A DNA stretch of 64,000 bases from Syntrophotalea carbinolica DSM 2380 (GCF_000012885.1 NC_007498.2:2822001-2886000), one strand, 5' to 3'. Counted from the first letter of the stretch, positions 20,700 to 30,816 are shown. A program made the numbers and translations. The notes: a model not told the origin generated them from the sequence alone.

Positions 20700-21512
20700 A
20701 TGACCATCACCTGCCCACACTGCGGATTCAGCGCCGAGGTATCGCCGGATCAAATTCCTGCCGGTGCCACCGAAGCCACCTGTCCGCGTTGCAAAGCGGC
20801 CTTTGAAATACAGCAGCCAAAAGGTGCCGACTCAGCGCCTGCCGAGCAGACGCACGACCTTGAAAACACCGTCACATGTCCGGCTTGCGGCCATCAACAA
20901 CCCGCAGGGTCCTACTGCCTCGCGTGCGGCATCGATTACGCCAAGTGGCAGAGACGCCAGGCACAGATCGAACCCGAACCTGAGGAAGCCCAGGTTAGTT
21001 GTCCGTTCTGCGGCAACACTCAGCAGCCGGCCACCTATTGCCAACGCTGCGGCGGTGTGTTATCAACCACAGCGGCCGCTGCTGTCGGCGCCTATGCGGG
21101 ATTCTGGATTCGTACCGCCGCGGCCATCGTCGATTCCATCGCCGTGTGGTTGCTGCAAATGGTGCTGACTCTGATTTTGGGAGCCATGGCCGGTTTGCTG
21201 TCTCCCAACGCAGGTGACGATTCAGTTGCCGCGGCGATCATGCTCATGCTTTTCGGTTGCGCCATCAGCATCGCTTACTACGTGGTGTTTACCGGTGCCT
21301 GCGGGCAGACGCCGGGCAAGATGCTGTTGCGTGTGAAGGTGATTCGCAGCGACGGAAGCTCTCTGACTTACGGCCGCGCTGCGCTGCGGGAAATTGTCGG
21401 CAAATTCGTTTCCGGCATTATTCTCGGCATCGGCTATCTAATGGTGGCCTTTGATGCGCGCAAACAGGGCCTGCACGATAAAATTGCCGACACCCTGGTG
21501 ATTCGCGTGTAA
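20700..21512 (+). CDS. Zinc-ribbon / RDD-family membrane protein
   Basis: 270 residues. Three Cys4 zinc-ribbon-like modules come first: CPHC...CPRC (residues 4-31, MJ0042-like), CPAC...CLAC and CPFC...CQRC. From about residue 130 an RDD domain follows: AGFWIRTAAAIVDSIAVWLL, two to three membrane helices, GACGQTPGKMLLRVKVI and DARKQGLHDKIADTLVIRV. Function is unknown; RDD proteins have been linked to membrane transport and ion stress. It sits between argF and argG on the same strand, 19 bp after argF, so it is probably co-transcribed. Confidence 0.85.
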   Translation: MTITCPHCGFSAEVSPDQIPAGATEATCPRCKAAFEIQQPKGADSAPAEQTHDLENTVTCPACGHQQPAGSYCLACGIDYAKWQRRQAQIEPEPEEAQVSCPFCGNTQQPATYCQRCGGVLSTTAAAAVGAYAGFWIRTAAAIVDSIAVWLLQMVLTLILGAMAGLLSPNAGDDSVAAAIMLMLFGCAISIAYYVVFTGACGQTPGKMLLRVKVIRSDGSSLTYGRAALREIVGKFVSGIILGIGYLMVAFDARKQGLHDKIADTLVIRV

Positions 21513-21652
21513 TGCCAGTGATCAGATCATATAACATCCGTGCTGCCGTCGTTTTTACAGAAACACGGTAAAAACGGAGTTTTGTTCAATCGACCTCGCC
21601 GTTGCACCATTCGACGAGCGTTGCCATAACATTGTCCGAAGGAGTACTTACC

Positions 21653-22873
21653 ATGTCTCAAAAAGGTTCTGTCAAAAAGGCGGTTCTGGCCTATTCAGGC
21701 GGCCTCGATACCTCCATTATCGTACGTTGGCTCATCGAAGAATACGGCTGCGAAGTCATCGCTTTCGCCGCCGATGTCGGCCAGGGCAAGGAGCTTGACG
21801 GCATCCCCGAAAAAGCCCGCCAGACCGGCGCCAGCAAATGCTATGTGGAAGATTTGCGCGAAGAGTTCGTACGCGACTTCGTATTCCCCATGTTCCGCGC
21901 CAACGCTATCTATGAAGGTCGTTACTTCCTCGGCACCTCCATCGCCCGGCCGCTGATTTCCAAAAAACAGATGGAAATCGCCCTGGCCGAGGAAGCCGAA
22001 GCCGTATGTCACGGCGCCACCGGCAAAGGCAACGACCAGATCCGCTTCGAGCTGGCCTACTACCATTTCAACCCCGAGATCAAAATCATCGCCCCCTGGC
22101 GCGAGTGGGATCTCAACAGCCGCGAGTCGCTGATCGCCTACGCCAACAAGCACGGCATTCCCGTCCCGGTCACCAAGAAGCGCCCCTGGAGCAGCGACCG
22201 CAACCTGCTGCACATCTCTTTTGAAGGCGGCGTTCTGGAAGATCCCTGGGCCGAGCCGCCGGAAGATATGTACCTGCTGTCGGTCTCGCCCGAACAGGCC
22301 CCCGACAAACCCGAATATGTCGAGATCGAATTCCGCAACGGCGACCCGGTATCCATCAACGGCGAAAGCCTGTCCCCCGCGCAGCTGCTCGCCCACCTCA
22401 ACGAACTGGGCGGCAAGCACGGTATCGGTCGCGCCGACATCATGGAAAACCGCTTCGTCGGCATGAAAAGTCGCGGCGTCTATGAAACTCCGGGTGGCAC
22501 CATCCTCGAAGAAGCCCATCGCGGCGTCGAGCAGATCACCATGGACCGCGAGGTTCTCAACCTGCGCGACTCCCTGATCCCCCGCTATGCCACCATGGTC
22601 TACAACGGTTTCTGGTTCGCCCCCGAACGCGAAGCGATGCAGGCCATGATCGACGAAACCCAGAAAACCGTCAACGGCGTGGCCCGTGTCAAGCTGTACA
22701 AAGGGCACTGCCGGGTGGTCGGACGCAAGTCGGAGACCAACAGCCTGTTCGATCCCGAAGTGGCGACCTTCGAAGCCGACGAGGTCTACAATCAGGCCGA
22801 CGCCGAAGGCTTCATCCGCCTCAACGCACTGCGTCTGCGGATCCGCAGCGCCATGCAGAAAAAACATGGGTAA
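21653..22873 (+). CDS. argG: Argininosuccinate synthase
   Basis: ATP-dependent ligation of citrulline and aspartate. 406 residues from ATG 21653, which has GAAGGAG 7 bases upstream and gives the standard N-terminus [20 protein letters not shown] (PP-loop SGGLDTS). [17 protein letters not shown] and [15 protein letters not shown] are family signatures. An upstream in-frame ATG at 21602 would add 17 unrelated residues. A 140-bp gap separates it from the RDD gene, so it may have its own promoter. Confidence 0.97.
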   Translation: MSQKGSVKKAVLAYSGGLDTSIIVRWLIEEYGCEVIAFAADVGQGKELDGIPEKARQTGASKCYVEDLREEFVRDFVFPMFRANAIYEGRYFLGTSIARPLISKKQMEIALAEEAEAVCHGATGKGNDQIRFELAYYHFNPEIKIIAPWREWDLNSRESLIAYANKHGIPVPVTKKRPWSSDRNLLHISFEGGVLEDPWAEPPEDMYLLSVSPEQAPDKPEYVEIEFRNGDPVSINGESLSPAQLLAHLNELGGKHGIGRADIMENRFVGMKSRGVYETPGGTILEEAHRGVEQITMDREVLNLRDSLIPRYATMVYNGFWFAPEREAMQAMIDETQKTVNGVARVKLYKGHCRVVGRKSETNSLFDPEVATFEADEVYNQADAEGFIRLNALRLRIRSAMQKKHG

Positions 22874-22876
22874 AAA

Positions 22877-23047
22877 CAGTAACGAGTAACTCGTTACTGG
22901 TAATTAGTGAATAGTGACTGGTGATTGGTGAATGAAAAACCCAATCACCAGTCACCATCACACATTGTTATTTGCACTGGCTGGTGGTTGGTAACCGAAT
23001 AGGGGCTGTCGCCTTTCACCAATCACTTATCACGCATCACCAGTCAC
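22877..23047. repeat. Tandem palindromic repeats between argG and argH
   Basis: CAGTAACGAGT pairs perfectly with ACTCGTTACTG around one base (22877-22899). Then GTGACTGGTGATTGG (22914-22928) pairs perfectly with CCAATCACCAGTCAC (22941-22955). Further related copies (GGTGGTTGGT, TTCACCAATCAC, GCATCACCAGTCACTG) fill the gap to 23047. No ORF is supported. It looks like a dispersed intergenic repeat that could act as attenuating or RNA-stabilising hairpins between two enzymes of one pathway. Confidence 0.75.
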
Positions 23048-23081
23048 TGCCTTTCAGTTTCATCAACGGAGCGAATCAACC

Positions 23082-24467
23082 ATGAGCAAAAAGCCCTGGG
23101 CTGGGCGTTTCACCCAACCTACCGATGCCTTTGTCGAGGCCTTTACCGCCTCCATCGATTTCGATCAGCGCCTGTACCGCTACGACATCCAAGGATCCAT
23201 GGCCCATGCGCGCATGCTGTCCCGCCAGGGCATCATCACCGGGGCCGAGGCTCAGACCATCATATCCGGGCTGGAAAGCATCCTGGCGGATATCGAAAAA
23301 GGCGATTTCGAATTTTCCGTCGCCCTCGAAGATATCCACATGAACATCGAAGCGCGACTCATCGAACGCATCGGCTCCGTTGGCGGCAAACTGCACACGG
23401 CGCGATCGCGTAACGATCAGGTCGCCCTCGACATACGCCTCTACCTGCGGGACGAAGTCAAGGAGGTTCGCTCGTTTCTCGAGAAGGTGCAGGAATCCCT
23501 GCTGGAGCAGGCCGAGCGCAACCTGGGCGTCATCATGCCCGGTTATACCCATCTGCAGACCGCCCAGCCGATCCTTTTCTCGCACCACATGATGGCTTAT
23601 TACGAAATGTTCCGGCGCGACTCCTGGCGCATGGCCGACATCTACAAGCGCATCAACCTGCTGCCGTTGGGCGCCGGTGCCCTGGCCGGCACCACCTTCC
23701 CCATCGACCGGGAATATGTCGCCGAGCAGCTCGGCTTCGACGGGGTAACCCGCAACAGCCTCGATTCGGTGTCGGATCGTGACTTCGCTCTCGAATTCTG
23801 CAGCGCGGCCAGCGTCGTCATGATGCACCTGTCGCGCCTGTCCGAAGAATTGATCCTGTGGTCGAGCGCCGATTTCCATTTCATCGACCTGTCCGATGCT
23901 TTCTGCACCGGCAGCTCCATCATGCCGCAGAAAAAGAATCCCGACGTGCCGGAACTGGTGCGCGGCAAGACCGGTCGTGTCTACGGCAATCTCATGAGCC
24001 TGCTGACGGTCATGAAGGCTCTGCCCCTGGCCTACAACAAGGATATGCAGGAAGACAAGGAACCGCTGTTCGACACCATCGATACGGTCAAGGGCAGCCT
24101 GAAAATTTTCGCCGACATGATCGCCCAGATGAGCATCCGCGCCGACAATATGCGCGAAGCAGCCGCGCGCGGCTTCTCCACCGCTACCGACGTGGCCGAT
24201 TATGTGGTCCGCAAGGGGATCCCGTTCCGCGATGCCCATGAAATCGTCGGCAAGACGGTGCGCTACTGCATCGAACATGACAAGCAGATCGAGGAATTGA
24301 CCCTGGAAGAATTCAAGGCTTTTTCCGAACATATCGATTCCGACATTTACGATTTCATCACCCTGGAAGCGTCCGTCGATTCCCGCCGCGCCACGGGCGG
24401 CACCGCCCGCGAGGCGGTGGCACGGGAAATCGGTCGCGCCCGCCAGGAACGCCTGCAGAGGATGTAA
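23082..24467 (+). CDS. argH: Argininosuccinate lyase
   Basis: Last step of arginine synthesis, splitting argininosuccinate to arginine and fumarate. 461 residues; starts [22 protein letters not shown], has [20 protein letters not shown], and the superfamily signature [12 protein letters not shown] with its flexible catalytic Ser loop near residue 278. Only 2 bases separate its stop from the next gene, so the following lipoprotein and perhaps lysA follow on the same message. Confidence 0.97.
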   Translation: MSKKPWAGRFTQPTDAFVEAFTASIDFDQRLYRYDIQGSMAHARMLSRQGIITGAEAQTIISGLESILADIEKGDFEFSVALEDIHMNIEARLIERIGSVGGKLHTARSRNDQVALDIRLYLRDEVKEVRSFLEKVQESLLEQAERNLGVIMPGYTHLQTAQPILFSHHMMAYYEMFRRDSWRMADIYKRINLLPLGAGALAGTTFPIDREYVAEQLGFDGVTRNSLDSVSDRDFALEFCSAASVVMMHLSRLSEELILWSSADFHFIDLSDAFCTGSSIMPQKKNPDVPELVRGKTGRVYGNLMSLLTVMKALPLAYNKDMQEDKEPLFDTIDTVKGSLKIFADMIAQMSIRADNMREAAARGFSTATDVADYVVRKGIPFRDAHEIVGKTVRYCIEHDKQIEELTLEEFKAFSEHIDSDIYDFITLEASVDSRRATGGTAREAVAREIGRARQERLQRM

Positions 24468-24469
24468 AG

Positions 24470-25258
24470 ATGATGCGCCGCCGACATCAAGGTTTTCTGT
24501 TGCTTGCATTGCTGATGGTCCTCGGCCTGTGCGCCGGCTGTGGCCGCAAGGGACCGGTACGACCGCAGCGGCAACCGTTGCCTGCCGCTCCGGAGCAACT
24601 GGTACTGCGCCAGCAAGGCACCCAGATGCTTCTGTCCTGGGCCATGCCGCAGCGCAATCAGGACGACACCGAGTTGACCGACCTGGCAGGTTTCAAGGTC
24701 ATGCGCATGGATTTCGACCCGACCGAAGACTGTCCGGACTGCCGTGACACTTCCGTGCTGCTGCGGCAGGTCGAGTTGGACTATCTGCGTGACGTACAAA
24801 GCAGGAATGGTCACTACTTCCTGGCCGACCCGGACCTTGAGGAAGGGCGCGGATACCAGTACCGCATCATCCCCTACAACCGGTGGGGACAGGACGGCAC
24901 CCCGGTAGCGGCGCGCGAAACCTTGAGCGTTATTCCGCCGGCGCCACAGGCTGTGGAGGCCGAGACCGCCGACGGCGTTCTGACCCTTACCTGGCAGGAA
25001 CCGCAGGGACTGACGGATGACATGGCGTTGATCGGTTATAACGTTTACCGCCGCCGGCCGGGCCGGCCCTATGCCGTCGCGCCGCTGAACGCACAACCGT
25101 TGTCCGAAGCACGCTTCGAAGACCGCGTCTTCCAAAGCGGACGCACCTATTTGTATGCCGTACGAGCGGTTGTCCTGCATCAGCAACGCGAGGTGGAAAG
25201 CCGGCTTTCAAAAGCCGTGATAGCTACCCCGTGGGCCGTGAAAAAGTCGTCATTTTGA
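24470..25258 (+). CDS. LptM-like lipoprotein with fibronectin type III domains
   Basis: 262 residues. Signal peptide ends in a lipobox LCAGC with C25 as the predicted lipidated residue. The mature N-terminus CGRKGPVRP resembles the CGxKGPL..P motif of LptM (YifL), the small lipoprotein that helps LPS transport protein LptD mature. The rest is not LptM: two Fn3-like blocks follow, about residues 45-145 (LLSWAMPQRN, YQYRIIPYNRWG) and 155-250 (LTLTWQEP, YLYAVRAVV). In enterobacteria yifL sits just before the lysine gene dapF; here the position before lysA is similar. Confidence 0.8.
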   Translation: MMRRRHQGFLLLALLMVLGLCAGCGRKGPVRPQRQPLPAAPEQLVLRQQGTQMLLSWAMPQRNQDDTELTDLAGFKVMRMDFDPTEDCPDCRDTSVLLRQVELDYLRDVQSRNGHYFLADPDLEEGRGYQYRIIPYNRWGQDGTPVAARETLSVIPPAPQAVEAETADGVLTLTWQEPQGLTDDMALIGYNVYRRRPGRPYAVAPLNAQPLSEARFEDRVFQSGRTYLYAVRAVVLHQQREVESRLSKAVIATPWAVKKSSF

Positions 25259-25351
25259 CATTCGGAAACGGCTATGTTACGGTTTTCAACCTGTTCATAG
25301 CGTTGTTTTCCTTAAATAAAATCCGTCCATTTTGTAAGGAGTGTTTTTCAT

Positions 25352-26605
25352 ATGAATTACTTTCAATACCGCGACAACGACCTTTTTTGTGAAGATGTCG
25401 CCCTTAAGGATATCGCCGCTCAGGTCGGCACGCCCTTCTATGTTTATTCCCATGCGACCCTCAGTCGCCATCTGGAAGCATTTTCCTCGGCCTTTGCCGA
25501 CGTGCCTCACCTGATCTGTTATTCCATCAAGGCCAACAGCAACCTGGCGGTGCTGAAAACCTTCGTCAGCCACAATGCCGGCTTCGACATCGTCTCCGGT
25601 GGCGAACTGTTCCGTGCCCAGCAAGTCGGTTGCGATCCCGCCAAAATCGTCTACTCCGGCGTGGGTAAAACCGAAGCGGAAATCGCCGATGCGCTGCAGG
25701 CGGGCATCCTGATGTTCAATGTCGAGTCGCGACAGGAGCTCGATACCATCAATGCCGTGGCCGGACGGCTCGGCAAAAAAGCCGGCATCGCCATCCGCGT
25801 CAACCCCGACGTCGATCCGCAGACCCACCCCTACATCTCCACGGGTATGAAAAAGGCCAAGTTCGGCATCAACATCTCCCAGGCCCTGGACGATTACCGC
25901 CTTGCGGCCAGCCTGCCGAACCTCGAGGTCATTGGCGTGGACTGCCACATCGGCAGCCAGTTGACCAAGCTGTCGCCCTTCGTCGATGCCATCGCAAAAA
26001 TTCGCGAACTGGTGCAGACCCTGCAGAACGAAGGTTTCGGCATCAAATACCTCGATCTGGGCGGCGGCCTCGGCATCACCTACGAGGAAGAAGAGCCCCC
26101 CAGCCCCGCCGATTATGCCGAAGTCATCATCGAAGGCACCAAAGGCCTGGGCGTTACCCTGGTTTTTGAACCGGGCCGCGTCATGGTCGGCAATGCCGGC
26201 ATGCTGGTTTCCAAAGTCCTGTATGTCAAAGAAGGCGAAGCCAAAAACTTCGTGATCGTCGATGCCGCCATGAATGATCTCACCCGCCCGGCGCTGTATG
26301 GCTCGTACCAGGGCATTCAGGCGGTGGATCGTTCCACTTCCGACACCATCGTCGCCGACGTGGTCGGCCCGATCTGCGAATCGGGAGACTTTCTCGCCCA
26401 GGATCGGGAGATCACCGCATTTTCCCAGGGCGACTTGCTGGCGGTCGCTTCGGCTGGAGCCTACGGCTTTACCATGAGTTCGAATTACAACAGCCGCCGG
26501 CGGGTACCGGAGATCATGGTGAAAGGTGACCAGGTCATGGTCATCCGCAAACGTGAAACCTACGACGACCTGATCAAAGGCGAAAGCATCCCGGAAGGAC
26601 TGTAA
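25352..26605 (+). CDS. lysA: Diaminopimelate decarboxylase
   Basis: PLP enzyme converting meso-DAP to lysine. 417 residues; K60 in CYSIKANSNLAV is the Schiff-base lysine, DLGGGLGITY and EPGRVMVGNAG are fold-III decarboxylase signatures, and PICESGDFLA includes the second-subunit Cys. AAGGAG precedes the ATG. First of four lysine-pathway genes in order lysA-dapA-dapB-dapL. Confidence 0.97.
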   Translation: MNYFQYRDNDLFCEDVALKDIAAQVGTPFYVYSHATLSRHLEAFSSAFADVPHLICYSIKANSNLAVLKTFVSHNAGFDIVSGGELFRAQQVGCDPAKIVYSGVGKTEAEIADALQAGILMFNVESRQELDTINAVAGRLGKKAGIAIRVNPDVDPQTHPYISTGMKKAKFGINISQALDDYRLAASLPNLEVIGVDCHIGSQLTKLSPFVDAIAKIRELVQTLQNEGFGIKYLDLGGGLGITYEEEEPPSPADYAEVIIEGTKGLGVTLVFEPGRVMVGNAGMLVSKVLYVKEGEAKNFVIVDAAMNDLTRPALYGSYQGIQAVDRSTSDTIVADVVGPICESGDFLAQDREITAFSQGDLLAVASAGAYGFTMSSNYNSRRRVPEIMVKGDQVMVIRKRETYDDLIKGESIPEGL

Positions 26606-26674
26606 TGGTCGACCGCGCCGCCAGCTCCCATGGGTCTGGCGCGCAACCGCTTCCATCTTAAAGGGAGGAACCCC

Positions 26675-27556
26675 ATGTTTACAGGATCCATGGTCGCTAT
26701 CATCACGCCTTTCGACCGCGAAGGGCGCTTCGATGAAGAGACCTTCAGAAAACTTATCGATTTCCAGATCGAAAACGGGACCGACGTTATCGTTCCCTGT
26801 GGCACCACCGGCGAATCCGCCACGCTCGACCATGCCGAGCACAAAAAGGTCATCAAAACCTGCATCGAGCAGGTCAATAAACGCGTACCGGTCCTGGCCG
26901 GCACAGGCTCCAACGCCACCAGCGAAGCCATAGAGTTAACCCGGGATGCCAAAAAGATGGGGGCCGACGGGGCATTGCTGATTTCGCCCTATTACAACAA
27001 GCCTTCCCAGGAAGGGGTCTATCGGCATTTCAAAGCTATCGCCGACAATGTCGCCCTGCCCCAGGTACTGTATAATGTCCCGGGCCGCACCGGCATGAAT
27101 ATGACCGCCGCGACCACCATCCGTCTTGCCAGCCACCCCAACGTGGTCGGCATCAAGGAAGCTTCCGGCGATCTGACCCAGGCCAGCACTATCATCGCTG
27201 AAGCCGGCGATCAGATTAACGTCATCTCCGGCGATGATTTCCTGACCCTGCCGATGATGGCATGCGGAGGCAAAGGCGTCATCTCGGTGACCGCCAACAT
27301 CCTGCCGGGCGAAGTCAAAGCCATGGTTACCGCCGTCAATGAAAACCGTTATGCAGATGCGAAGAAGATCCACCTGAATCTGCTCAATCTGCACCAGGCG
27401 ATGTTCATCGAAACCAATCCGGTACCGGTAAAAGTCGCCGCGGCACTGATGGGGCTCTGTGGAGACCACCTGCGCCTGCCGCTGGTCGAGCTGCTGCCTG
27501 AAAATCTCGCCAGCCTTAAAAAAGTACTGTCGGGTTATGGCCTGATCCAGGCCTGA
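26675..27556 (+). CDS. dapA: 4-hydroxy-tetrahydrodipicolinate synthase
   Basis: Condenses pyruvate with aspartate semialdehyde, the branch-point step to DAP and lysine. 293 residues from ATG 26675 (GGGAGGA 8 bases upstream). K161 in GIKEASGDL forms the Schiff base, PCGTTGESATL and YNVPGRTGMN contain the proton-relay Thr and Tyr. A CTG/ATG extension to 26630 is out of line with the family. 69 bp after lysA. Confidence 0.97.
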   Translation: MFTGSMVAIITPFDREGRFDEETFRKLIDFQIENGTDVIVPCGTTGESATLDHAEHKKVIKTCIEQVNKRVPVLAGTGSNATSEAIELTRDAKKMGADGALLISPYYNKPSQEGVYRHFKAIADNVALPQVLYNVPGRTGMNMTAATTIRLASHPNVVGIKEASGDLTQASTIIAEAGDQINVISGDDFLTLPMMACGGKGVISVTANILPGEVKAMVTAVNENRYADAKKIHLNLLNLHQAMFIETNPVPVKVAAALMGLCGDHLRLPLVELLPENLASLKKVLSGYGLIQA

Positions 27557-27581
27557 CCCACTGTTTTCCAGAGGAGAAACC

Positions 27582-28385
27582 ATGATCAAAGTAGCTGTAA
27601 ACGGTGCCGCCGGACGTATGGGCGGTCGCCTGATCACCGCGATCAAGGAAACCGAGGGCCTGCAACTGACCGGCGCCCTGGAACACGCGGAAAGCCCCAT
27701 GCTGGGACAGGACGCGGGACTCACCGCCGGATGCGGCCCCCTGGATGTGCTGATAAGCAGCGATCTGGACGAGGTTCTCAAGGCAACCGACGTACTGATC
27801 GACTTCACCTTTCCCGAGGTTTCCCTGCGTAATCTCGAAGCCTGCGTCCGACACGACAAAAGTATCGTCATCGGCTCCACCGGCTTCACCCCCGAACAAC
27901 GGGCCCGTGTCGACGAAATGGCGCAAAACATCCCCGTTGTTCTGGCACCCAACATGAGCGTCGGCGTCAATGCCTGTTTCAAGCTGCTCAAAGAGGCCGC
28001 GCAGATTCTGGGTGACGGGTTTGACGTCGAAATCGTCGAACTGCACCACAATAAAAAGAAAGATTCGCCCAGCGGCACAGCCGTACGCATGGGGGAAATC
28101 GTGGCCGATGCGCTCGGGCGTGATTACAACAAATCCGCGGTCTACCACCGCGAAGGCATGTGCGGCGCCCGCACCCCGGAAGAAATCGGCATGCAGACCG
28201 TGCGCGGCGGCGACATCGTCGGCGAGCATACCGTCTATTTCATCGGCATGGGCGAGCGCATTGAAATCACCCACCGGGCCATGAGCCGCGACATGTTTGC
28301 GCGCGGTGCGGTTCGCGCCGCCTCCTGGCTGGCCGGAAAAGCGCCCGGACTTTACGATATGCAGGATATTCTGGGACTGAAATAG
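27582..28385 (+). CDS. dapB: 4-hydroxy-tetrahydrodipicolinate reductase
   Basis: NAD(P)H-dependent second step after DapA. 267 residues: nucleotide loop VNGAAGRMGGRLI at the N-terminus, GSTGFTPEQ, PNMSVGVN and the substrate motif ELHHNKKKDSPSGTA with the catalytic His pair and Lys. GAGGAG precedes the ATG, 25 bp after dapA. Confidence 0.97.
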   Translation: MIKVAVNGAAGRMGGRLITAIKETEGLQLTGALEHAESPMLGQDAGLTAGCGPLDVLISSDLDEVLKATDVLIDFTFPEVSLRNLEACVRHDKSIVIGSTGFTPEQRARVDEMAQNIPVVLAPNMSVGVNACFKLLKEAAQILGDGFDVEIVELHHNKKKDSPSGTAVRMGEIVADALGRDYNKSAVYHREGMCGARTPEEIGMQTVRGGDIVGEHTVYFIGMGERIEITHRAMSRDMFARGAVRAASWLAGKAPGLYDMQDILGLK

Positions 28386-28433
28386 TCAGGGCATCCCGAC
28401 TTTTTTCACCGCCCGTTCGCCCGGCTCTCTCGA

Positions 28434-28460
28434 GCACGCAGAGAACGCTGAGAAAACCGC
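28434..28460. repeat. Partial copy of the CCGCAGAG-type dispersed repeat
   Basis: CACGCAGAGAACGCTGAGAAAAC resembles the left arm of the repeat at 17489-17580. It lies in the 143-bp dapB-dapL gap with no matching right arm, so it appears to be a decayed half copy. Confidence 0.4.
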
Positions 28461-28528
28461 TGTGGCGAAAAGAAATACACTGTTTCTATAGACTACAAAA
28501 CCAAACCGTATATTAGAGGAGTTCTTCT

Positions 28529-29761
28529 GTGGCACAACTTAACGATAACTATCTGAAACTCAAGGCCGGCTATCTGTTCCCCGAAATCGGCCGCCGGGTC
28601 AAAGCTTTCAGCCAGGCCAATCCCGAAGCGAAAATCATCCGCCTCGGCATCGGCGACGTCACCCAACCTTTGGCCCCGGCCGTTCTCAAGGCCTTCCACG
28701 ATGGCGTTGACGATCTGGCCAACAAAGACAAGTTCATGGGTTACGGTCCGGAGCAGGGCTACGAGTTCCTCATTGATACCCTGATCGAAAAAGCCTACAA
28801 ACCCCTCGGCGTCGAGCTGAAAACCTCCGAGATTTTCATCTCCGACGGCAGCAAATGCGATTGCGCCAATATTCTCGACATCTTCGCCCTGGACAACAAG
28901 GTCGCCATCTGCGATCCCGTCTACCCGGTCTACAACGACACCAACGTCATGGTCGGCCGCACCGGCGAAGCTGACGACAAGGGATATTACGAGGGTCTGA
29001 CCTATCTGGCGTGCACGGAAGAGAACGGCTTCACCCCGGCCATCCCCAAAGAAAAGGTCGACATCATCTACCTGTGCTACCCCAACAATCCCACCGGTAC
29101 CGTGGCGACCAAAGAGGTTCTTAAAGCATGGGTCGATTACGCCCTGGCCAACGATGCGGTGATTTTCTTCGACGCAGCCTACGAAGCGTTCATCACCGAA
29201 CCGGGCATCCCCCACTCCATCTATGAAATCGAGGGTGCCAATCGCTGCGCCATTGAATTCCGCAGCTTCTCCAAAACCGCCGGGTTCACCGGCGTTCGCT
29301 GCGCCCTGACGGTGGTCCCTGAAGAACTGCTGGCCGCTACCGGCAACGGTGAAAAGGTCTCCCTCAACAAGTTGTGGAACCGCCGCCAGTCGACCAAATT
29401 CAACGGCGTCTCCTACCCGGTACAGAAAGCCGCCGCCGCGGTCTATTCCGACGAAGGCTGGGCTCAGATCAAGGAAACCATCGACTACTACATGGAAAAC
29501 GCCCGCCTGATCCGCGAGGGTCTGCAGGAAGCCGGCCTGACCGTGTACGGCGGCGTCAACGCCCCCTACATCTGGCTCAAAACCCCGAACGGCATGAGCA
29601 GCTGGGATTTCTTCGACAAGCTGCTGTCCGAATGCCACGTGGTCGGCACCCCCGGCAGCGGTTTCGGCCCCAGCGGCGAAGGCTTCTACCGCCTGTCGGC
29701 CTTCGGCGACCGGGAAAACGTCCTGACAGCCATCGACCGCATCAAGAAAAATCTCGCATAA
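28529..29761 (+). CDS. dapL: LL-diaminopimelate aminotransferase
   Basis: Converts tetrahydrodipicolinate directly to LL-DAP using glutamate, bypassing the acylated DapD/C/E steps. 410 residues from GTG 28529 with AGAGGAG upstream. K249 in [15 protein letters not shown] is the PLP lysine; [12 protein letters not shown] is the class I/II aminotransferase motif; the N-terminus [20 protein letters not shown] is typical of DapL. dapF (epimerase) is not in the window but would still be required. Confidence 0.97.
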   Translation: MAQLNDNYLKLKAGYLFPEIGRRVKAFSQANPEAKIIRLGIGDVTQPLAPAVLKAFHDGVDDLANKDKFMGYGPEQGYEFLIDTLIEKAYKPLGVELKTSEIFISDGSKCDCANILDIFALDNKVAICDPVYPVYNDTNVMVGRTGEADDKGYYEGLTYLACTEENGFTPAIPKEKVDIIYLCYPNNPTGTVATKEVLKAWVDYALANDAVIFFDAAYEAFITEPGIPHSIYEIEGANRCAIEFRSFSKTAGFTGVRCALTVVPEELLAATGNGEKVSLNKLWNRRQSTKFNGVSYPVQKAAAAVYSDEGWAQIKETIDYYMENARLIREGLQEAGLTVYGGVNAPYIWLKTPNGMSSWDFFDKLLSECHVVGTPGSGFGPSGEGFYRLSAFGDRENVLTAIDRIKKNLA

Positions 29762-29785
29762 TCGCTTCACCAAATAGATCTAAAC

Positions 29786-29819
29786 AAAAAATCCCCTCCC
29801 GTTACGGAGGGGATTTTTT
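29786..29819 (+). terminator. Strong intrinsic terminator closing the arg-lys run
   Basis: AAAAAATCCCCTCC pairs perfectly with GGAGGGGATTTTTT across six bases, 25 bp after dapL. A-run and T-run on both sides would let it work in both directions. Confidence 0.95.
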
Positions 29820-29979
29820 GTTTTCAACTCCTTAAGTGCCTATCCCGCCCTGCGCCCCCTGAAAGGTTCGGAGAAACGAACGACCCTCGTGCTTCTTCAC
29901 GATTACAGGTCATAATATATCCAGCAGGCATTTCATACCGCCGAGAAGGACCACCCATCGACCTTCGACTGGAGACAGC

Positions 29980-30816
29980 ATGAGGCAATGGCAATGGATA
30001 GCCACCATTATTGCGGTGCTGATACTGACAGGAAGCGTGACCCCAATGCATGCCATGGATCGAAAATACATCTTCTTCCCCGACCCCACTTTGCACGCCA
30101 ACCCAAATGCAGCCGGTCTCACCTTTGAGGAGGTGTATTTCCCCGCCGCCGACGGCGTGCGCCTGCACGGCTGGTTTCTCCCCGGGAAAACCGGCCGCCC
30201 GCTGTTGCTCTTTGCCCACGGCAATGCCGGCAACATCTCCCATCGCATAGACAACCTGGCCCATTTCCATCGCCTCGGACTGTCCGTGTTTATCTTCGAT
30301 TATCGGGGATATGGACAGAGTGAGGGCCAGATATCCGAAGTGGGCAGTTACGAGGACATCCGCGGAGCGCTGGCCTGGCTGAAGAGTAAGGGATGGACAC
30401 CCAAGCAGATGCTTTACTTCGGGCGCTCGCTGGGAGCGGCGGTGGCCCTGCAACTGGCCCTGGAAGAACCGCCGGCCGGTCTGGTACTGGAATCCGCCTT
30501 CACTTCCGTGCCCCGCATGGGCTGGCATCATCAACCTATCACGTATGCCCTGCTCGGCTGGTGGGCCCTCTCCTCCCGCTACGACAACCTTGCGAAGATC
30601 GGCCAACTGCAGTGCCCCCTGCTCATGTTTCAAGGCACCCGCGACACCATCGTCCCGCCGAAAATGGCCCAGCAGCTTTTCGACCGGGCGCCTGAGCCGA
30701 AGACCCTTTATTTGATCCCCGATGCCGGCCACAACAATACCTACGATGTAGGAGGGAAGCCCTATTGGGAGCAGTGGCGGAGCTTTTTAAACAGCCTGAC
30801 TTTTCCCCCTCGATAG
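29980..30816 (+). CDS. Alpha/beta hydrolase, ABHD17/Bem46-like, exported or membrane-anchored
   Basis: 278 residues. A hydrophobic N-terminus (WIATIIAVLILTGSVTPMHA) serves as signal peptide or anchor. The serine-hydrolase fold follows: oxyanion segment LLLFAHGNAGNISHR, nucleophile elbow GRSLGA (Ser), acid in GTRDTIV (Asp), His in DAGHNNTYD. This is the pattern of ABHD17/Bem46-type esterases; the substrate is unknown. GGAGA precedes the ATG. It stands alone between a terminator and the IS region. Confidence 0.85.
   Translation: MRQWQWIATIIAVLILTGSVTPMHAMDRKYIFFPDPTLHANPNAAGLTFEEVYFPAADGVRLHGWFLPGKTGRPLLLFAHGNAGNISHRIDNLAHFHRLGLSVFIFDYRGYGQSEGQISEVGSYEDIRGALAWLKSKGWTPKQMLYFGRSLGAAVALQLALEEPPAGLVLESAFTSVPRMGWHHQPITYALLGWWALSSRYDNLAKIGQLQCPLLMFQGTRDTIVPPKMAQQLFDRAPEPKTLYLIPDAGHNNTYDVGGKPYWEQWRSFLNSLTFPPR

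Noticed and set aside
22877-23047. Possible CRISPR or tRNA-like element
   Set aside because: Arms are palindromic and irregularly spaced; no spacer regularity and no tRNA fold.
25259-25351. Possible lysine riboswitch before lysA
   Set aside because: The gap is only 93 bp and shows no lysine-riboswitch core.
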